From contig CAWFLT010000017.1 in NCBI GenBank assembly GCA_963816795.1, positions 310,001-374,000 of the forward strand: a DNA stretch of 64,000 bases, read 5' to 3'. Origin of the DNA: CAWFLT01 sp963816795. GTDB taxonomy: Bacteria; Acidobacteriota; Vicinamibacteria; Vicinamibacterales; SCN-69-37. Both the position numbers and the translations under genes were made by a program. The notes beneath the pieces are model-generated. The model worked only from the letters and a program-made list of their open reading frames with translations. It was not told where the DNA came from and did not search any database. Positions 47,027 through 59,808 of the stretch are shown piece after piece (the first letter of the stretch is position 1; each line of letters opens with the position of its first letter).

Positions 47027-48706
47027 TTGCCGCCGAGCATCCGATCGCGCGCGGTCTTGAACTCGTTGCCGGGCTTCCACGCTGGATAGCTGCCGGCCTG
47101 AGCGACCCGGTAGCCCACCGCGAGCAGCAGCTTGCCGTCTTCGGCGGCGCCGGTGAGGTCCCACCAGTCTTTCACCTGGTCCGACGGCTTGTGGTAATCC
47201 TTCGCGGTCCACTCGTCACGCTTCTCCGCGCCGTACCCAGGCGGCTTGCCGATGTACTCGACGCCCGAATCCGGATTGAGCGCCGGGACGCCGGCCTTGG
47301 CGAAATTGAAGTGATCGGAGCGGTAGTAGAAGCCCTTCTCCGGCTCGGAGTCCGGCCGGATGGTGCGCTTCTGCTCAGCGGCCGCGTCGCGGACGTAGTC
47401 GTCGAGGTCGGACGCACCGAGCCCGATGACGGTGAAGTCGCTCGTCCGTCCCCACACGTTGATCTCGTCCATGTTGATCGCCGCGAGCGTCTTGGCGAGC
47501 GGGTAGAGCGGAAACTGCGCGTAGTAGCCCGACCCCAACAGCCCTTGTTCTTCGGCGGTCACCGCCAGGAACACGATCGTCCGTTTGGGCGCGGGTGTGA
47601 TCTTCTTGAATGCTCGAGCCAGCTCGATCAGCATCGCGCAGCCGCTCGCGTTGTCGCGGGCGCCGTTGTAGATGTCGTCGCCGTTGACGGGATTCCCTTT
47701 GCCCAGATGATCCCAATGCGCGGTGTAGATCACGTACTCGTTCTTCAGCGCGGGGTCGCTTCCGGTGATCTTGGCGACGACGTTCTGCGAGTCGATCGTC
47801 TTCATCGTCTGCGAGAACGACATCGACGCGGTCGCCTTGAGCGGCACGGGCTTGAAGTCGCGGGTCATCGCCAGCGCCTTCAGCTTCTGATAGTCGTGCC
47901 CCGTCGGCCTTGAGCAGCGCCGTGGCGGCGTCGAGCGACAGCCAGCCCTGAATCGCGGCGCGGCCCATGTTCTTGTCCGGCGTGATCAGATCGAACCGCT
48001 CGCCGCCGAAGCCCTGGACCACGCCGAAGTCGTAGCCGGCCGGAATCGTCTCGTGCACGATGAAGACGCCCGCGGCGCCGAGCTCAGCCGCCTTCTCATA
48101 CTTGTAGGTCCAGCGGCCGTAGTACGTCATCGCGTTGCCGCCGAACATCTTCGCGTCGCGCTTCGTCGGATCCGCGGCGTCTGCTACCGGCGGGTCGTTG
48201 ACGAGGACGACGATCGTCTTGCCCTTCACGTCGAGCCCCTTGAAGTCGTCCCACTGGTACTCCGGCGCCTGGACGCCATACCCGGCGAACACCAATTCCG
48301 AATTCTTGAGATCGATCGCGCCGGTGACCCGCTGACTGAACGCCACGACCTCGGCGTCGTGCTTGAAGGACAAGGTCCGGCCGCCGACCTTCACCGACAG
48401 CGGCGTGAACTTCCCGGGCGTGATGCTGACGAGCGGCACTTTCTGCACCCAGCTGCCGTCAGGATTGCCGGGTTCTGCGCCGGCCGCACGGAACTGATCG
48501 CTGAGGTAGCTCACGGCGAGCTGCTCACCGGGTGAACCTGGGAGACGACCTTCGAGCTCGTCGGCCGAGAGCCGGCGCGTGTCGACGAGCACGGCATCGG
48601 TGTTGATATTCGGGAGACTCGCGAGGCCCACCGGTCCGGATGGCGCCGCGGCCGTGCAGGCGGCCAGGAGCAGGCAGGAGATCAGCGTCAGACCTCGAAG
48701 CATCAT
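47023..48706 (-). CDS. M28 family peptidase, lipoprotein (frameshifted)
   Basis: About 560 aa. The N-terminus is a lipoprotein signal (LISCLLLAACTAA, lipobox LAAC, Cys16), so it should be anchored to a membrane. A PA domain (residues 130-260; GYGVQAPEYQWDDFKGLDVKGKTIVVLVNDPP) precedes the peptidase. One extra base near 47895 shifts the frame, and the M28 domain continues with VIYTAHWDHLG (HxD), NGARDNASG, FLAVTAEEQGLLGSGYYA and YYRSDHFNFAKAGVPAL. All five metal and catalytic positions seem kept, so it should be an active aminopeptidase. It is the first gene of the tag/permease operon. Confidence 0.88.
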
Positions 48707-48770
48707 TGCGGTAGCCTACCGTACATGCTCCGCCGTAGAATCAGCGCGCCCTGGAGGTCTGTACCGACTG

Positions 48771-51700
48771 ATGGTGACAACTCGCAACAGCACGTGGCGC
48801 AATCTGGCAGGAATGATGATCGTTGGAACTGTCGCCCTTTGGGTCGCGGCTGCCAGGAGTCAGGAACAGGCGCCAGATGCCGGCGTCGTGCCGGCCGAGT
48901 TACTGGTCAAGTTTCGACCGGCGGTCGACGAGACACGAAAGACCCAGCTGCTGGCATCGCGGTCGGCCCGTCTCCTCAAGCGGTTTCAACAGATCGGCAT
49001 CGATCAGGTCGCGCTGCCAGCCGGGCAATCGGTGTTCTCGGCCGTGGCGGCGTTCCTGGCCATGCCCGACGTCGAGCTCGCACAGCCGAACTACGTCCGC
49101 CGCATCGTCGCGCCGGCACCACCGAATGATCCTTACTGGCTGAGCGACGCGCTGTGGGGTCTCGCGCGAATCCAGGCGCCGCAGGTCTGGACGACGCACT
49201 CGACGGGCAGCAGCAGCATTATCGTCGCCGATATCGACACCGGCGTGGAGTACTCGCATCCGGACCTGGCGGCAAACATGTGGCGCAATCCAGGTGAGAC
49301 CGCGGGCAATGGCGTCGACGACGACGGGAATGGGTACGTCGACGATGTGTTCGGTATCGACACCGTGAACCACGACAGCAATCCGATGGATGACCACGGG
49401 CACGGCACGCACACGTCCGGAACGATTGCCGGTGTTGGAAACAACACGATCGGCGTGGTCGGCGTGACCTGGAACACGAAGATTCTGGCCTGCAAGATGA
49501 TGGACGCGACCGGCAGTGGCAACGACGCCGGCGCGATCGAGTGCTTCAATTACCTCGTCGCGCTCAAACAACGCGGGATCAACATCCGGGTGACAAGCAA
49601 CAGCTGGGGCGGCCCGCGGACGCCGGCGAACGGTCCGCCGCCCGCGGCCCTGAAGGCGGCGATCGATGCTGCGGGCGCGGCAGGGATCCTCAATGTCTTT
49701 GCGGCCGGCAACGGTGGCACCAACAACGACGTGCAGCCCTTTGATCCTTCGAGCTTTACGTCGAACAGCATCATCTCGGTCGCGGCGTCCGACGAGTCCG
49801 GACAACCGCGCCGGCTTCAGCAGCTACGGGCAGACGTCGGTCGATCTTGCCGCTCCGGGGATCGGAATCGTCAGCACGTATCCTGGCGGTTACGGGAGCA
49901 GCTCCGGCACGAGCATGGCGGCGCCGCACGTCGCGGGGGCCGCTGCGTTGCTGCTGGCCGTTGACTCGAGTCTCTCGGTCGACTCACTGAAGTTCCTCAT
50001 CATGGACAACGTCGATCCGCTGCTGGCGCAGTGGGGCACGTTGGTCGTCTCCCGCGGACGCCTCAACGTTTGGCGTGCCGCGGAAGCCGTTTCACCCAAC
50101 CAATCCCCGATGGTGACGCTGACGAGTCCGGGCAGTGGTGCGACGTTTACCGCACCGGCGACGATCGGGTTGGCTGCGACGGCAAGTGATCCGGACGGGA
50201 CAGTGAGCTCGGTGGAGTTCCGGGCCAATGGCAGTCTGCTCAGCACCGACACGAAGGGCCCGAACTTCACGTTCAACTGGACGAACGTGCCTGCGGGCGG
50301 CTACAGCCTGACGGCAGTCGCCACCGACAACCTTGGCCGCACGACGACGTCAACGCCGGTGACGATCACGGTCACCGGGAGCGGCGGTGGCACGAGCGCC
50401 GCGTTTGTGGGGATGGACACGTCGCGACAGGGCAGCTGGATCGGCGCCTACGGTACGGAGGGTCATGCCATCGTCGCAGACGCGACGAGCCTGCCCGCGT
50501 ACGCGACCGTCGCGCCCGTCAGTCAGAGCGATTACGTGTGGAATGCGTCGACAGCGGACGTCCGGGCCTTGCAACGGGCCGGCGGCGGCGGTCGTTTGGC
50601 CGCGACGTGGTATTCGCCGACGTCCTTCGACATCGACGTGAATCTGACCGACGCCGCGGTCCATCAAGTGGCGCTCTACATGATCGACTGGGACGGCGCG
50701 GGCCGTCAGCAGCGGGTCGACGTCGTCGATGCGGTGACGGGTGGCATTCTCGATACGCGGACCGTCAGCGGATTCCAGGAGTGGGCAGTACCTGATCTGG
50801 AGCCTGCGGGGCCACGTGCGGTTCCGCCTCACGCGGCTGGCGGGGGCGAACGCCGTGGTCAGTGCTGTCTTCGTTGGTGCAGCCGGCAATACTCCTCCGA
50901 CCGTGACCTTGACGAGCCCGGCGAATGGCACGGCGTTCACGGCCCCTGCCACGATCGGTTACGGAGCCACGGCTGCCGATGCCGACGGTACGGTGACGCG
51001 CGTGGAGTTCTATGCCAACAACAGCCTGGTCGGAACCGACACGACCGGCCCGTCCTATACCTTCAACTGGGCGGGCGTGCCAGCCGGTACGTATTCGCTG
51101 ACGGCGGTGGCGTTCGACGACGACCTGGCCTCGACAACGTCATCGGCGCCGGTGGTCGTGACCGTGAACGCGCCGGCCGGCGGAGGGGCATCGGCCGCGT
51201 TCGTCGGCGTGGATTCGTCGCGGCAAGGGAACTGGATCGGCACGTACGGGGCTGAAGGCCACGCCATCGTCGGAGAGTCGACCAGCCTGCCAGCCTACGC
51301 GACCCTGGCTCCCGTTGGCGCGTCCAGCTACACGTGGGCGGCGTCCACTGCGGATCCCCGGGGGCTGCAGCGAGCTGGCGGCAGCGGTCGACTGGCCGCG
51401 ACGTGGTATTCACCGACCTCATTCGACGTCGATGTGAATCTGACCGATGCGACTCTGCATCAGGTGGCGTTCTACGTGCTCGACTGGGACACGACTCAGC
51501 GGGCACTGCGGATCGACGTGCTCGATGCGACGACGAGTGTCGTGCTCGACAGCCGCACGTTGAGCGGATTCAACGGCGGGCAGTACGTGGTGTGGAACCT
51601 GCGCGGCCATGTGAAGCTCCGCTTCACGCGCACGGGCGGCGTCAATGCGGTGTTGAGCGGCGTGTTCTTCGGGGCAGGCGGTGGCGGTGGGACGCCCGGC

Positions 51701-52204
51701 AGCGCGGCGACGTTCGCCGGGCTCGACTCGACGACGCAGGGAACCTGGTTGTCGAGCTACGGTTCGGACGGGTACAACATCTTCAACGACGCGGTCAGCT
51801 ATCCGGCATACGCCACCGTGACGGCGACCGGACAGAGTGTCTATACCTGGGCTGGCGCGACCTCGGATCCGCGTGGTCTTCAGCGTCCGGGTGGCGGCGC
51901 ACGAATCGCGGCGACTTGGTACAGCGAGACGTCATTCGACATCGACCTCAACCTCGCTGGCAGTCAGGCGCATGACGTCTCTTTTTACGCGGTCGACTGG
52001 GACAACCAGGTCCGGACGCAACGCTTCGACGTCCTCGACGCGACGACGCTCGCCGTCCTTGACACTCGGACCATCAGTGGGTTTCAAAACGGCGTGTATC
52101 TCACGTGGACCATCACCGGTCCCGTGAAGATTCGAGTGACACGAACGGGCGGCGCCAACGCCGTCGTCAGCGGCATCTTCTTCGACCCAGCCGGGGGGCA
52201 GTAG
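48771..52204 (+). CDS. Secreted subtilase with repeated C-terminal beta modules (frameshifted)
   Basis: About 1,144 aa. Signal peptide, then an S8 serine protease: catalytic Asp in IIVADIDTGVEYSHPD, His in DDHGHGTHTSGTIAG, Ser in GTSMAAPHVAGAA. Then an Ig-like domain (SPMVTLTSPGSGATFTAPAT), a 160-aa module, a second Ig-like domain and two more copies of the module. Each copy has a QGSWIGAYGTEGHAI-like start, ATWYSPTSFDIDVNL, and a GHVRFRLTR-like end. The three copies are plainly homologous. Two extra bases (near 49803 and 50785) split it into three frames. An extracellular proteinase with carbohydrate- or surface-binding repeats is likely; the module is known from other environmental bacteria but I know no name for it. 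Confidence 0.85.
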
Positions 52205-52222
52205 CCGCGAGAGCCACATCAG

Positions 52223-53329
52223 ATGACTAAAGGTGCCTTGCTTGTCTTGTTGGCATTAGCCGCGCAAACACCGCCGCGCCAGACATTTTTCCAGACTCCC
52301 TATCCGGACGCCGAAACGAAGGGCAAACAGGCGGTGGTCGCGACGACCCACGGGACCTTCGTCATCCAGTTGCTGCCAGAGCTCGCGCCGAATCACGTCG
52401 GCCTCTTCATCAAGCTGGCGCGTGAGGGCGCGTACGCCGGGACCACGTTCCACCGCGCGATTCGCTACGGGATCGTCCAGGCCGGCGATCCGCTGTCGAA
52501 GGATCCCGCCAGGTTCGCGCAGTACGGCACCGGCGGCCTCAACCAGCTCCGCGGGGAGATCAACGCGGAGCCGATGACCGCGGGCGCGGTGGCGGGCGTG
52601 CTCATTCCAAACGCCCCAGACAGCGGCGGTGCGCAGTTCTTCATTTGCGCCAGCGACCAGGCTGGCCTGCAGGGTCAATACACAATCTTTGGACGGGTCG
52701 TCGAGGGGCTCGAGGTCGTCCAGGAGATCTCCGCGCTCCCGGCCAACGCGGAGCAACGGCTGACGACGCGTGTCGAGATCAAGTCGGTGACGATTCGCGA
52801 CACGCCGCCGCCGGTGATCGATCCGCTGGTGGCGGCCACGCCGGCCGAGCTCGGCGCGTATCGTGCGCAGATCGAGACGACCAAGGGATCGATCGAGCTT
52901 GCGTTCATGGCCGACAAGGCGCCGGAAACGACGCGGAATTTTCTGCGCCTCGCGGCCGCCGGCGCGTACGACGGCGTGGCGGTGCACCGCGTCGTGCCCG
53001 GATTCGTCCTGCAGACGGGCGCGTTCGCCTACCGCAGCGCGCCGCTCACCGCGGCGCAGCAGAAGCTCGTCCGCAATCTGCCGCCGGAATTTTCAGACAC
53101 GCCCAACGTCCCCGGCATCGTCTCCATGGCGCGCGGCGAGGATCCCGGCAGCGGCTCGACGTCGTTCTTCATCTGCACGGGCGAATGCCGATCGCTCGAC
53201 GGCAAGTACACCGTGTTCGCACGGGTCGTGAGCGGCATGGAGACCGTGCAGGCCATTGCGGCGACGCCGGTGGATGGGGAAACGCCGAAGGAGATGATCA
53301 TGGTGAAGACGATCCGCGTGATCAAATAG
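52223..53329 (+). CDS. Double cyclophilin-type peptidyl-prolyl isomerase
   Basis: An intact 368-aa protein with a short hydrophobic N-terminus (signal-like, ALLVLLALAAQ) and two cyclophilin domains. Domain 1 (about 35-190) has FHRAIRYGIVQAGDP and GGAQFFICASD; domain 2 (about 210-368) has VHRVVPGFVLQTGAF, MARGEDPGSGSTSFFIC and YTVFARVVSGME. The catalytic Arg of domain 1 is in FHRA; domain 2 has VHRV. A probable periplasmic folding catalyst. It follows the subtilase by 18 nt, which would suit a folding helper for that large secreted enzyme; this is inference from position. Confidence 0.88.
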   Translation: MTKGALLVLLALAAQTPPRQTFFQTPYPDAETKGKQAVVATTHGTFVIQLLPELAPNHVGLFIKLAREGAYAGTTFHRAIRYGIVQAGDPLSKDPARFAQYGTGGLNQLRGEINAEPMTAGAVAGVLIPNAPDSGGAQFFICASDQAGLQGQYTIFGRVVEGLEVVQEISALPANAEQRLTTRVEIKSVTIRDTPPPVIDPLVAATPAELGAYRAQIETTKGSIELAFMADKAPETTRNFLRLAAAGAYDGVAVHRVVPGFVLQTGAFAYRSAPLTAAQQKLVRNLPPEFSDTPNVPGIVSMARGEDPGSGSTSFFICTGECRSLDGKYTVFARVVSGMETVQAIAATPVDGETPKEMIMVKTIRVIK

Positions 53330-53361
53330 GTTCCGGGATTCCGGGGTTCCGAGGGTTCGCT

Positions 53362-53452
53362 GGCGCGCGAGGTCCGGAGGAGAAACGCCCCGAGGTCCGG
53401 AGTGAACTGCATACGAGGTCCGGCGTGAAACGCACACGAGGTCCGGAGAGGC
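53362..53452 (+). repeat. 23-bp tandem units, second locus (4 units)
   Basis: Four units of 22-23 bp with core CGAGGTCCGG followed by AGTGAA or CGTGAA, the same family as 29226-29810 about 24 kb away. They lie after the cyclophilin gene and directly before the twin-hairpin element next to dinB. Confidence 0.85.
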
Positions 53453-53455
53453 TGC

Positions 53456-53512
53456 GACAACCCGCAACGCGGAGCGGCGCGGGCCCGAGGCGTGGGGGTG
53501 GGGCCCCACGCC
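53456..53512 (+). repeat. Twin-hairpin GC element, copy D
   Basis: Hairpin 1 is weaker here (CCCGC and GCGCGGG flanks); hairpin 2 is GGCGTGGGG/CCCCACGCC at 53489-53497/53504-53512 with loop GTGGGG. It ends one base before the stop codon of dinB, which is read on the other strand. Confidence 0.85.
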
Positions 53513-53513
53513 C

Positions 53514-54572
53514 CTAAGCGAAAAGCGAGCCGCCGCCGCTGTCTCGTTCCCCGAAGTTGTGGACGCCCGCGCCAAGGAGGCGCACGGGCCGGCGACCCGC
53601 GTCGGTCTTCGCGAGTAGCGCAATCGCGCGACCGACGATCTCGTCCGCATCGCTCGTCGCCGCCCGCGTGTCGCTGCGCGTGATCGTCGTGAAATCCTCG
53701 TAGCGCACTTTGATCGTGACGGTGCGGGCGAGCCGGCCGGTCTTGCGCAGCCACGCCGCGTTGTCGCGCGCCATCTCGGCGATCTCCTCGCGGATCCGAT
53801 CGAGATCCACCAGGTCCTGGGCGTAGGTGCATTCGCTCGACGACGACTTCGACGGCCGGTTCGGCTCGACCGGCCGGTCGTCGTTGCCAGCGGCGAGGCG
53901 TTGGAGCCACTCGGTCATGCTGCCGACGGCCTCACGGAGCAGCGCCGGGTCTGCCGTCCGGACGTCGACCAGCCGCTCGATGCCGCGCTCACGCAGGCGC
54001 GCGGCCGTCACCGGTCCGACGCCCCAGAGCGCGTCGACTGGAAGCTTCTGCAGAAAGGTCTCGACTCGCTCCGGCGCGATGACGGTGAGCCCGTCGGGCT
54101 TCCGCCACGCCGATGCGATCTTCGCGAGGAACTTGTTCGGCGCGACTCCGGCCGAGGCCGTCAGGCCGGTCGCTTCGCGGATCTCCGCCTTGAGCCGCTG
54201 CGCCACGGTCATCCCCAGCGGCTCGCCCCACGCGTTCTCGGTCACGTCGAGGTAGGCCTCGTCGAGCGAGAGCCCCTCGACGAGCGGCGTCACCGACCGG
54301 AAGAGGGCAAACACCTGTTGCGAGACGGCACGATACTTCTGAAAATCTGGCGGCACGATCGACAGGTGGGGACAGAGCCGGACCGCACGCGACATCGGAA
54401 TGGCCGAACGCACCCCGAAGGTGCGCGCTTCGTAACTGGCCGCCGCGACGACGCCTCGAGAGGCGGGGGAGCCGCCGACCGCCACGGGTCGCCCGCGCAG
54501 CTCGGGCCGATCGCGCTGCTCCACCGACGCGTAGAACGCGTCCATGTCGACGTGAATGATGCGGCGCGTCAT
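53514..54572 (-). CDS. dinB: DNA polymerase IV (Y-family, translesion)
   Basis: An intact 352-aa Y-family polymerase that copies past damaged bases. Metal-binding residues are in the N-terminal IIHVDMDAFYASVEQ and in GLSLDEAYLDVTE. ASYEARTFGVRSAIPM and GVAPNKFLAKIASAWRKPDG fit DinB closely, and the helix-hairpin-helix GVGPVTAARL follows. The little-finger region ends GGGSLFA; a SLF ending could be a weak sliding-clamp contact. The length is normal. A minus-strand -10-like TAGGAT at 54584-54589, 11 nt before the ATG, points to a leaderless mRNA; no LexA box is seen. The stop touches twin-hairpin copy D. Confidence 0.95.
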   Translation of the reverse strand: MTRRIIHVDMDAFYASVEQRDRPELRGRPVAVGGSPASRGVVAAASYEARTFGVRSAIPMSRAVRLCPHLSIVPPDFQKYRAVSQQVFALFRSVTPLVEGLSLDEAYLDVTENAWGEPLGMTVAQRLKAEIREATGLTASAGVAPNKFLAKIASAWRKPDGLTVIAPERVETFLQKLPVDALWGVGPVTAARLRERGIERLVDVRTADPALLREAVGSMTEWLQRLAAGNDDRPVEPNRPSKSSSSECTYAQDLVDLDRIREEIAEMARDNAAWLRKTGRLARTVTIKVRYEDFTTITRSDTRAATSDADEIVGRAIALLAKTDAGRRPVRLLGAGVHNFGERDSGGGSLFA

Positions 54573-54579
54573 GACGCAG

Positions 54580-54589
54580 TAGAATCCTA
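54580..54589. promoter_or_regulatory. Overlapping divergent -10 boxes between dinB and the PD40 gene
   Basis: Only 20 bp separate the two divergent start codons. TAGAAT (54580-54585, plus) ends 7 nt before the ATG at 54593, and TAGGAT (54589-54584, minus) ends 11 nt before the ATG at 54572. Both mRNAs should be leaderless, and both -35 regions would lie inside the opposite gene. Confidence 0.55.
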
Positions 54590-54592
54590 ACG

Positions 54593-55673
54593 ATGTCGAC
54601 CAAGTTTCGCTATATCTTCGTGTTCGTGGCCACCGTGGTCACTGCCTGCGCTTCCCTGGCGCTTCTCGCTCAGCAGGGCGGCGCCAAGCCGGCCGCCGGT
54701 CCGGCCCTCGGAAGTCGCCGGTGAGCGCCACCTGCGCAACATCAAGCAGCTCACCTTCGGCGCCGAGAACGCCGAGGCGTATTTTTCGTTCGACGGCCGC
54801 CGGCTGAGCTTTCAGTCGACGAAGGATCGCGGCTGCGACCAGATCTACTCGATGAACATCGACGGCACCGACGTCAAGCTGGTGAGCACGGGCACCGGCC
54901 GGACGACGTGCGCTCACTACACGCCGGACAACAAGGCCATCGTGTACGCCTCGACCCATCTCGCCGGGCCCGCCTGCCCGCCCGTGCCGGGCCGGGAGCA
55001 GGGCTACGTCTGGCCGATCTACAGCAGCTACGACATCTTCAAGGTCAACGTCGACGGCACGGGGCTGACCCAGCTCACGAAAACGCCGGGCTATGACGCC
55101 GAAGCGACCGTCGCCAAAGACGGGCGCATCGTGTTCACCAGCGTGCGCGACGGCGACATGGAGATCTACTCGATGAACGGCGACGGATCCGACGTCCGGC
55201 GGCTGACGAATCTGCCCGGCCCGGACGGCGGCCCGTTCTTTTCCGCCGACGGATCGAAGATCGTCTTCCGCGGCCGGCATCCCGAGCCCGGCGCCGAGCT
55301 CGACGGCTACTTCTCGCTGCTCAAGAAGGAAGTGTGGCGTCCGACCGGTCTCGACGTCTTCGTGATGGATCGCGACGGCAGCAACCTTCGGCAGGTCACC
55401 AAGGGCATGGGCGGCGCGAACTGGGCGCCGTTCTTCTCGCCGGACGGCAAGAGAATCGTCTTCGCGACCAACTACAAGGATCCGCGCGGGCCCAACTTCG
55501 ACCTCTACATCATCAACGTCGACGGCACGGGCCTCGAGCAGGTGACCTTCAGCGACAAGTTCGACGGCTTCCCGATGTTCTCGCCCGACGGGCGCAAACT
55601 GGTGTTCGCGTCGAATCGAAACTCGGAGAAGGAAACGGATACGAATCTCTTCATTGCGGATTGGGTCTGGTGA
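54593..55673 (+). CDS. PD40/TolB-like beta-propeller protein (frameshifted)
   Basis: About 359 aa. Signal peptide (YIFVFVATVVTACASLALL), then a TolB/PD40 propeller with repeats such as GAENAEAYFSFDGRRLSFQS, DQIYSMNIDGTDVKLVS, DGDMEIYSMNGDGSDVRRLT, SPDGKRIVFATN and SPDGRKLVFASN. One extra base near 54710, just behind the signal peptide, would end the first frame early (SRR stop); the joined reading continues EVAGERHLRNIKQLTFG. Such exported propellers bind partners or peptides; function unknown. It is divergent from dinB with a 20-bp gap, and the repeat AAGAACGAGGACACGG begins at its stop codon. Confidence 0.82.
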
Positions 55674-55729
55674 AGAACGAGGACACGGAAAGAACGAGGA
55701 CACGGTAAAGAACGAGGACACGGAGAAGG
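55672..55729 (+). repeat. 16-18-bp repeat AAGAACGAGGACACGG (3 units)
   Basis: Three tandem copies begin within the stop codon of the PD40 gene. A single copy lies at 60942-60960, again touching a stop codon. More degenerate ACGGAGAAG units follow to about 55850. Confidence 0.8.
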
Positions 55730-55849
55730 GCTGGAGCGCACGGAGAAGAGCTGAGTCACGGACACCGCGAGGTGCGCGAGCGAGCGAGTGGCCCCGCGAG
55801 TACGTCCGAAGCGCGGAGATGAGCTCACGAGCGCACGGAGAAACACATC

Positions 55850-57291
55850 ATGCTGAGTCGCCGAGTCTCGCTATCGGGTTCTGTCGTGCTCTTCGTGTGC
55901 TTCGTGGTGAAGGTCGTGGTGGCGGCAGCGCCGCCCGGCGAATGGTCGCGCTTCCGCGGCCCGAACGGGTCGGGCGTTTCCGAAGCGGCGAACGTGCCGA
56001 TCGCGTTTGGTCCCGCTGACAAACTGGTCTGGCGGCTGGCGCTGCCGCGCGGGCACTCCTCGCCGATCATCTGGGGCGATCGGATCTACCTGACGGCCTT
56101 CCGCGATCAGGCGCTCGTGACGATCGCGATCGATCGCTCCACGGGGCGCATCCTGTGGGAACGCGCAGCGCCCGGCGCCGCGACGAAGAGCGTCGACGCC
56201 CGCAACAACCCGGCCTCGCCGAGTCCGGCCGTCGAGGCGAATGGCATTTACGTCTTTTTCCCCGACTACGGGATGGTCGCGTACGAGGCCGATGGCCGCG
56301 AGCGTTGGAAGATGCCGCTCGGGCCGTTCAACAACATCTACGGCATGGGCGCGTCGCCGGTCATCGTCGGCAACGACGTCGTGCTCGCCTGCGATCAGAG
56401 CACGGGCTCGTTCGTCATGGCCGTGGACAAGCGCATCGGGCGCCCTTCGCTGGAAGACGCTGCGGCCGGAGGCGAAGAGCGGTCACGCGACGCCGATCGT
56501 CTGGCGCGCGCCCGACGGCCGCAACGAGATCCTGCTGCCCGGCTCCTTCCTGCTGACGGCCTACGACGCCGCCACGGGCGCGAAGCGCTGGTGGGTGCGC
56601 GGCCTGTCGTTCGAGATCAAGTCCACGCCGGTCGTCGCTCGGCGACACGCTCTTCATCAACGGCTACGGTGCGCCGCAGAACGATCCCGGACGCAAGGTC
56701 AACGTGCCTCCCGCCAGCGAGATGTGGAAGACGGCCGACGCCGACGGCAACGGGCTGATGTCGAAAGCCGAGTTCCCCAAGCTCGGTCCCAATTGGTTCG
56801 CCATGGTCGACCTCGACGCTGACGGGTCGCTCTCGCAGGACGAATGGGAGTACTACCGCGCCGCGCTCGATTCCGAGAACGGCATGCTCGCGATTCGGCT
56901 CGGCGGGCAGGGCGACATGACGGAGAAATCCGTCAAGTGGAAGTACCAGCGATCCGTGCCGCAGCTGCCGTCGCCGCTCTTCTATCGCGGCGTGCTCTAC
57001 ATGGTGAACGACGGCGGCATTGTCACCACGCTCAACCACGAAACCGGCGCCGTGATCGCGCAGGGACGCCTCCAGGGCGCGCTGGGCTCCTACTACGCGT
57101 CGCCAGTCGCCGCGAGCGGACACATCTTCTTCGTGAGCGAGCGCGGCGCCGTCGCCGTCCTTCCTCCCACCGGCGAGCTCACGCCGGTCGTGGTCAACGA
57201 TCTCAAAGAGGATACCTACGCGACGCCGGCGTTTACCGACGGCCGGGTCTACATCCGGACGGTCGAGGCGCTGTACGCGTTTGGAAAGTGA
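55850..57291 (+). CDS. PQQ-type beta-propeller protein with an EF-hand pair (frameshifted)
   Basis: About 480 aa. Signal peptide with hydrophobic VVLFVCFVVKVVVAA, itself built partly from the 9-bp TTCGTGNNN repeat. Then a PQQ/BamB-like propeller (WSRFRGPNGSGVS, GRILWERAAPG, VAYEADGRERWKMPLG, ALRWKTLRPE). In the middle are two calcium-binding loops: DADGNGLMSKAEF and DLDADGSLSQDEW. The propeller resumes (LYMVNDGGIVTTLNHETGAVIAQG, VYIRTVEALYAFGK). Two extra bases near 56445 and 56635 split the frame. Periplasmic; a binding or dehydrogenase-like role is possible, but no haem site is present. Calcium may hold the propeller together. Confidence 0.82.
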
Positions 57292-57411
57292 CGCGACAGT
57301 ACGCGGTTACCACGGAGCTCACGAAGGTACGTTAGGTACTCGCACCGTGACCGTGCCGTGTACCGCCGTATCCGTCGTACCTGCGTACCGTCGTACCCGA
57401 CGTCCTCGTAC

Positions 57412-57417
57412 TAGAAT
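57412..57417 (+). promoter_or_regulatory. -10-like TAGAAT, leaderless start of parC
   Basis: TAGAAT ends 6 nt before the GTG at 57424. No Shine-Dalgarno sequence is present in between. Confidence 0.5.
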
Positions 57418-57423
57418 CTCCTC

Positions 57424-59806
<2,383 letters not shown>

Positions 59807-59808
59807 CA

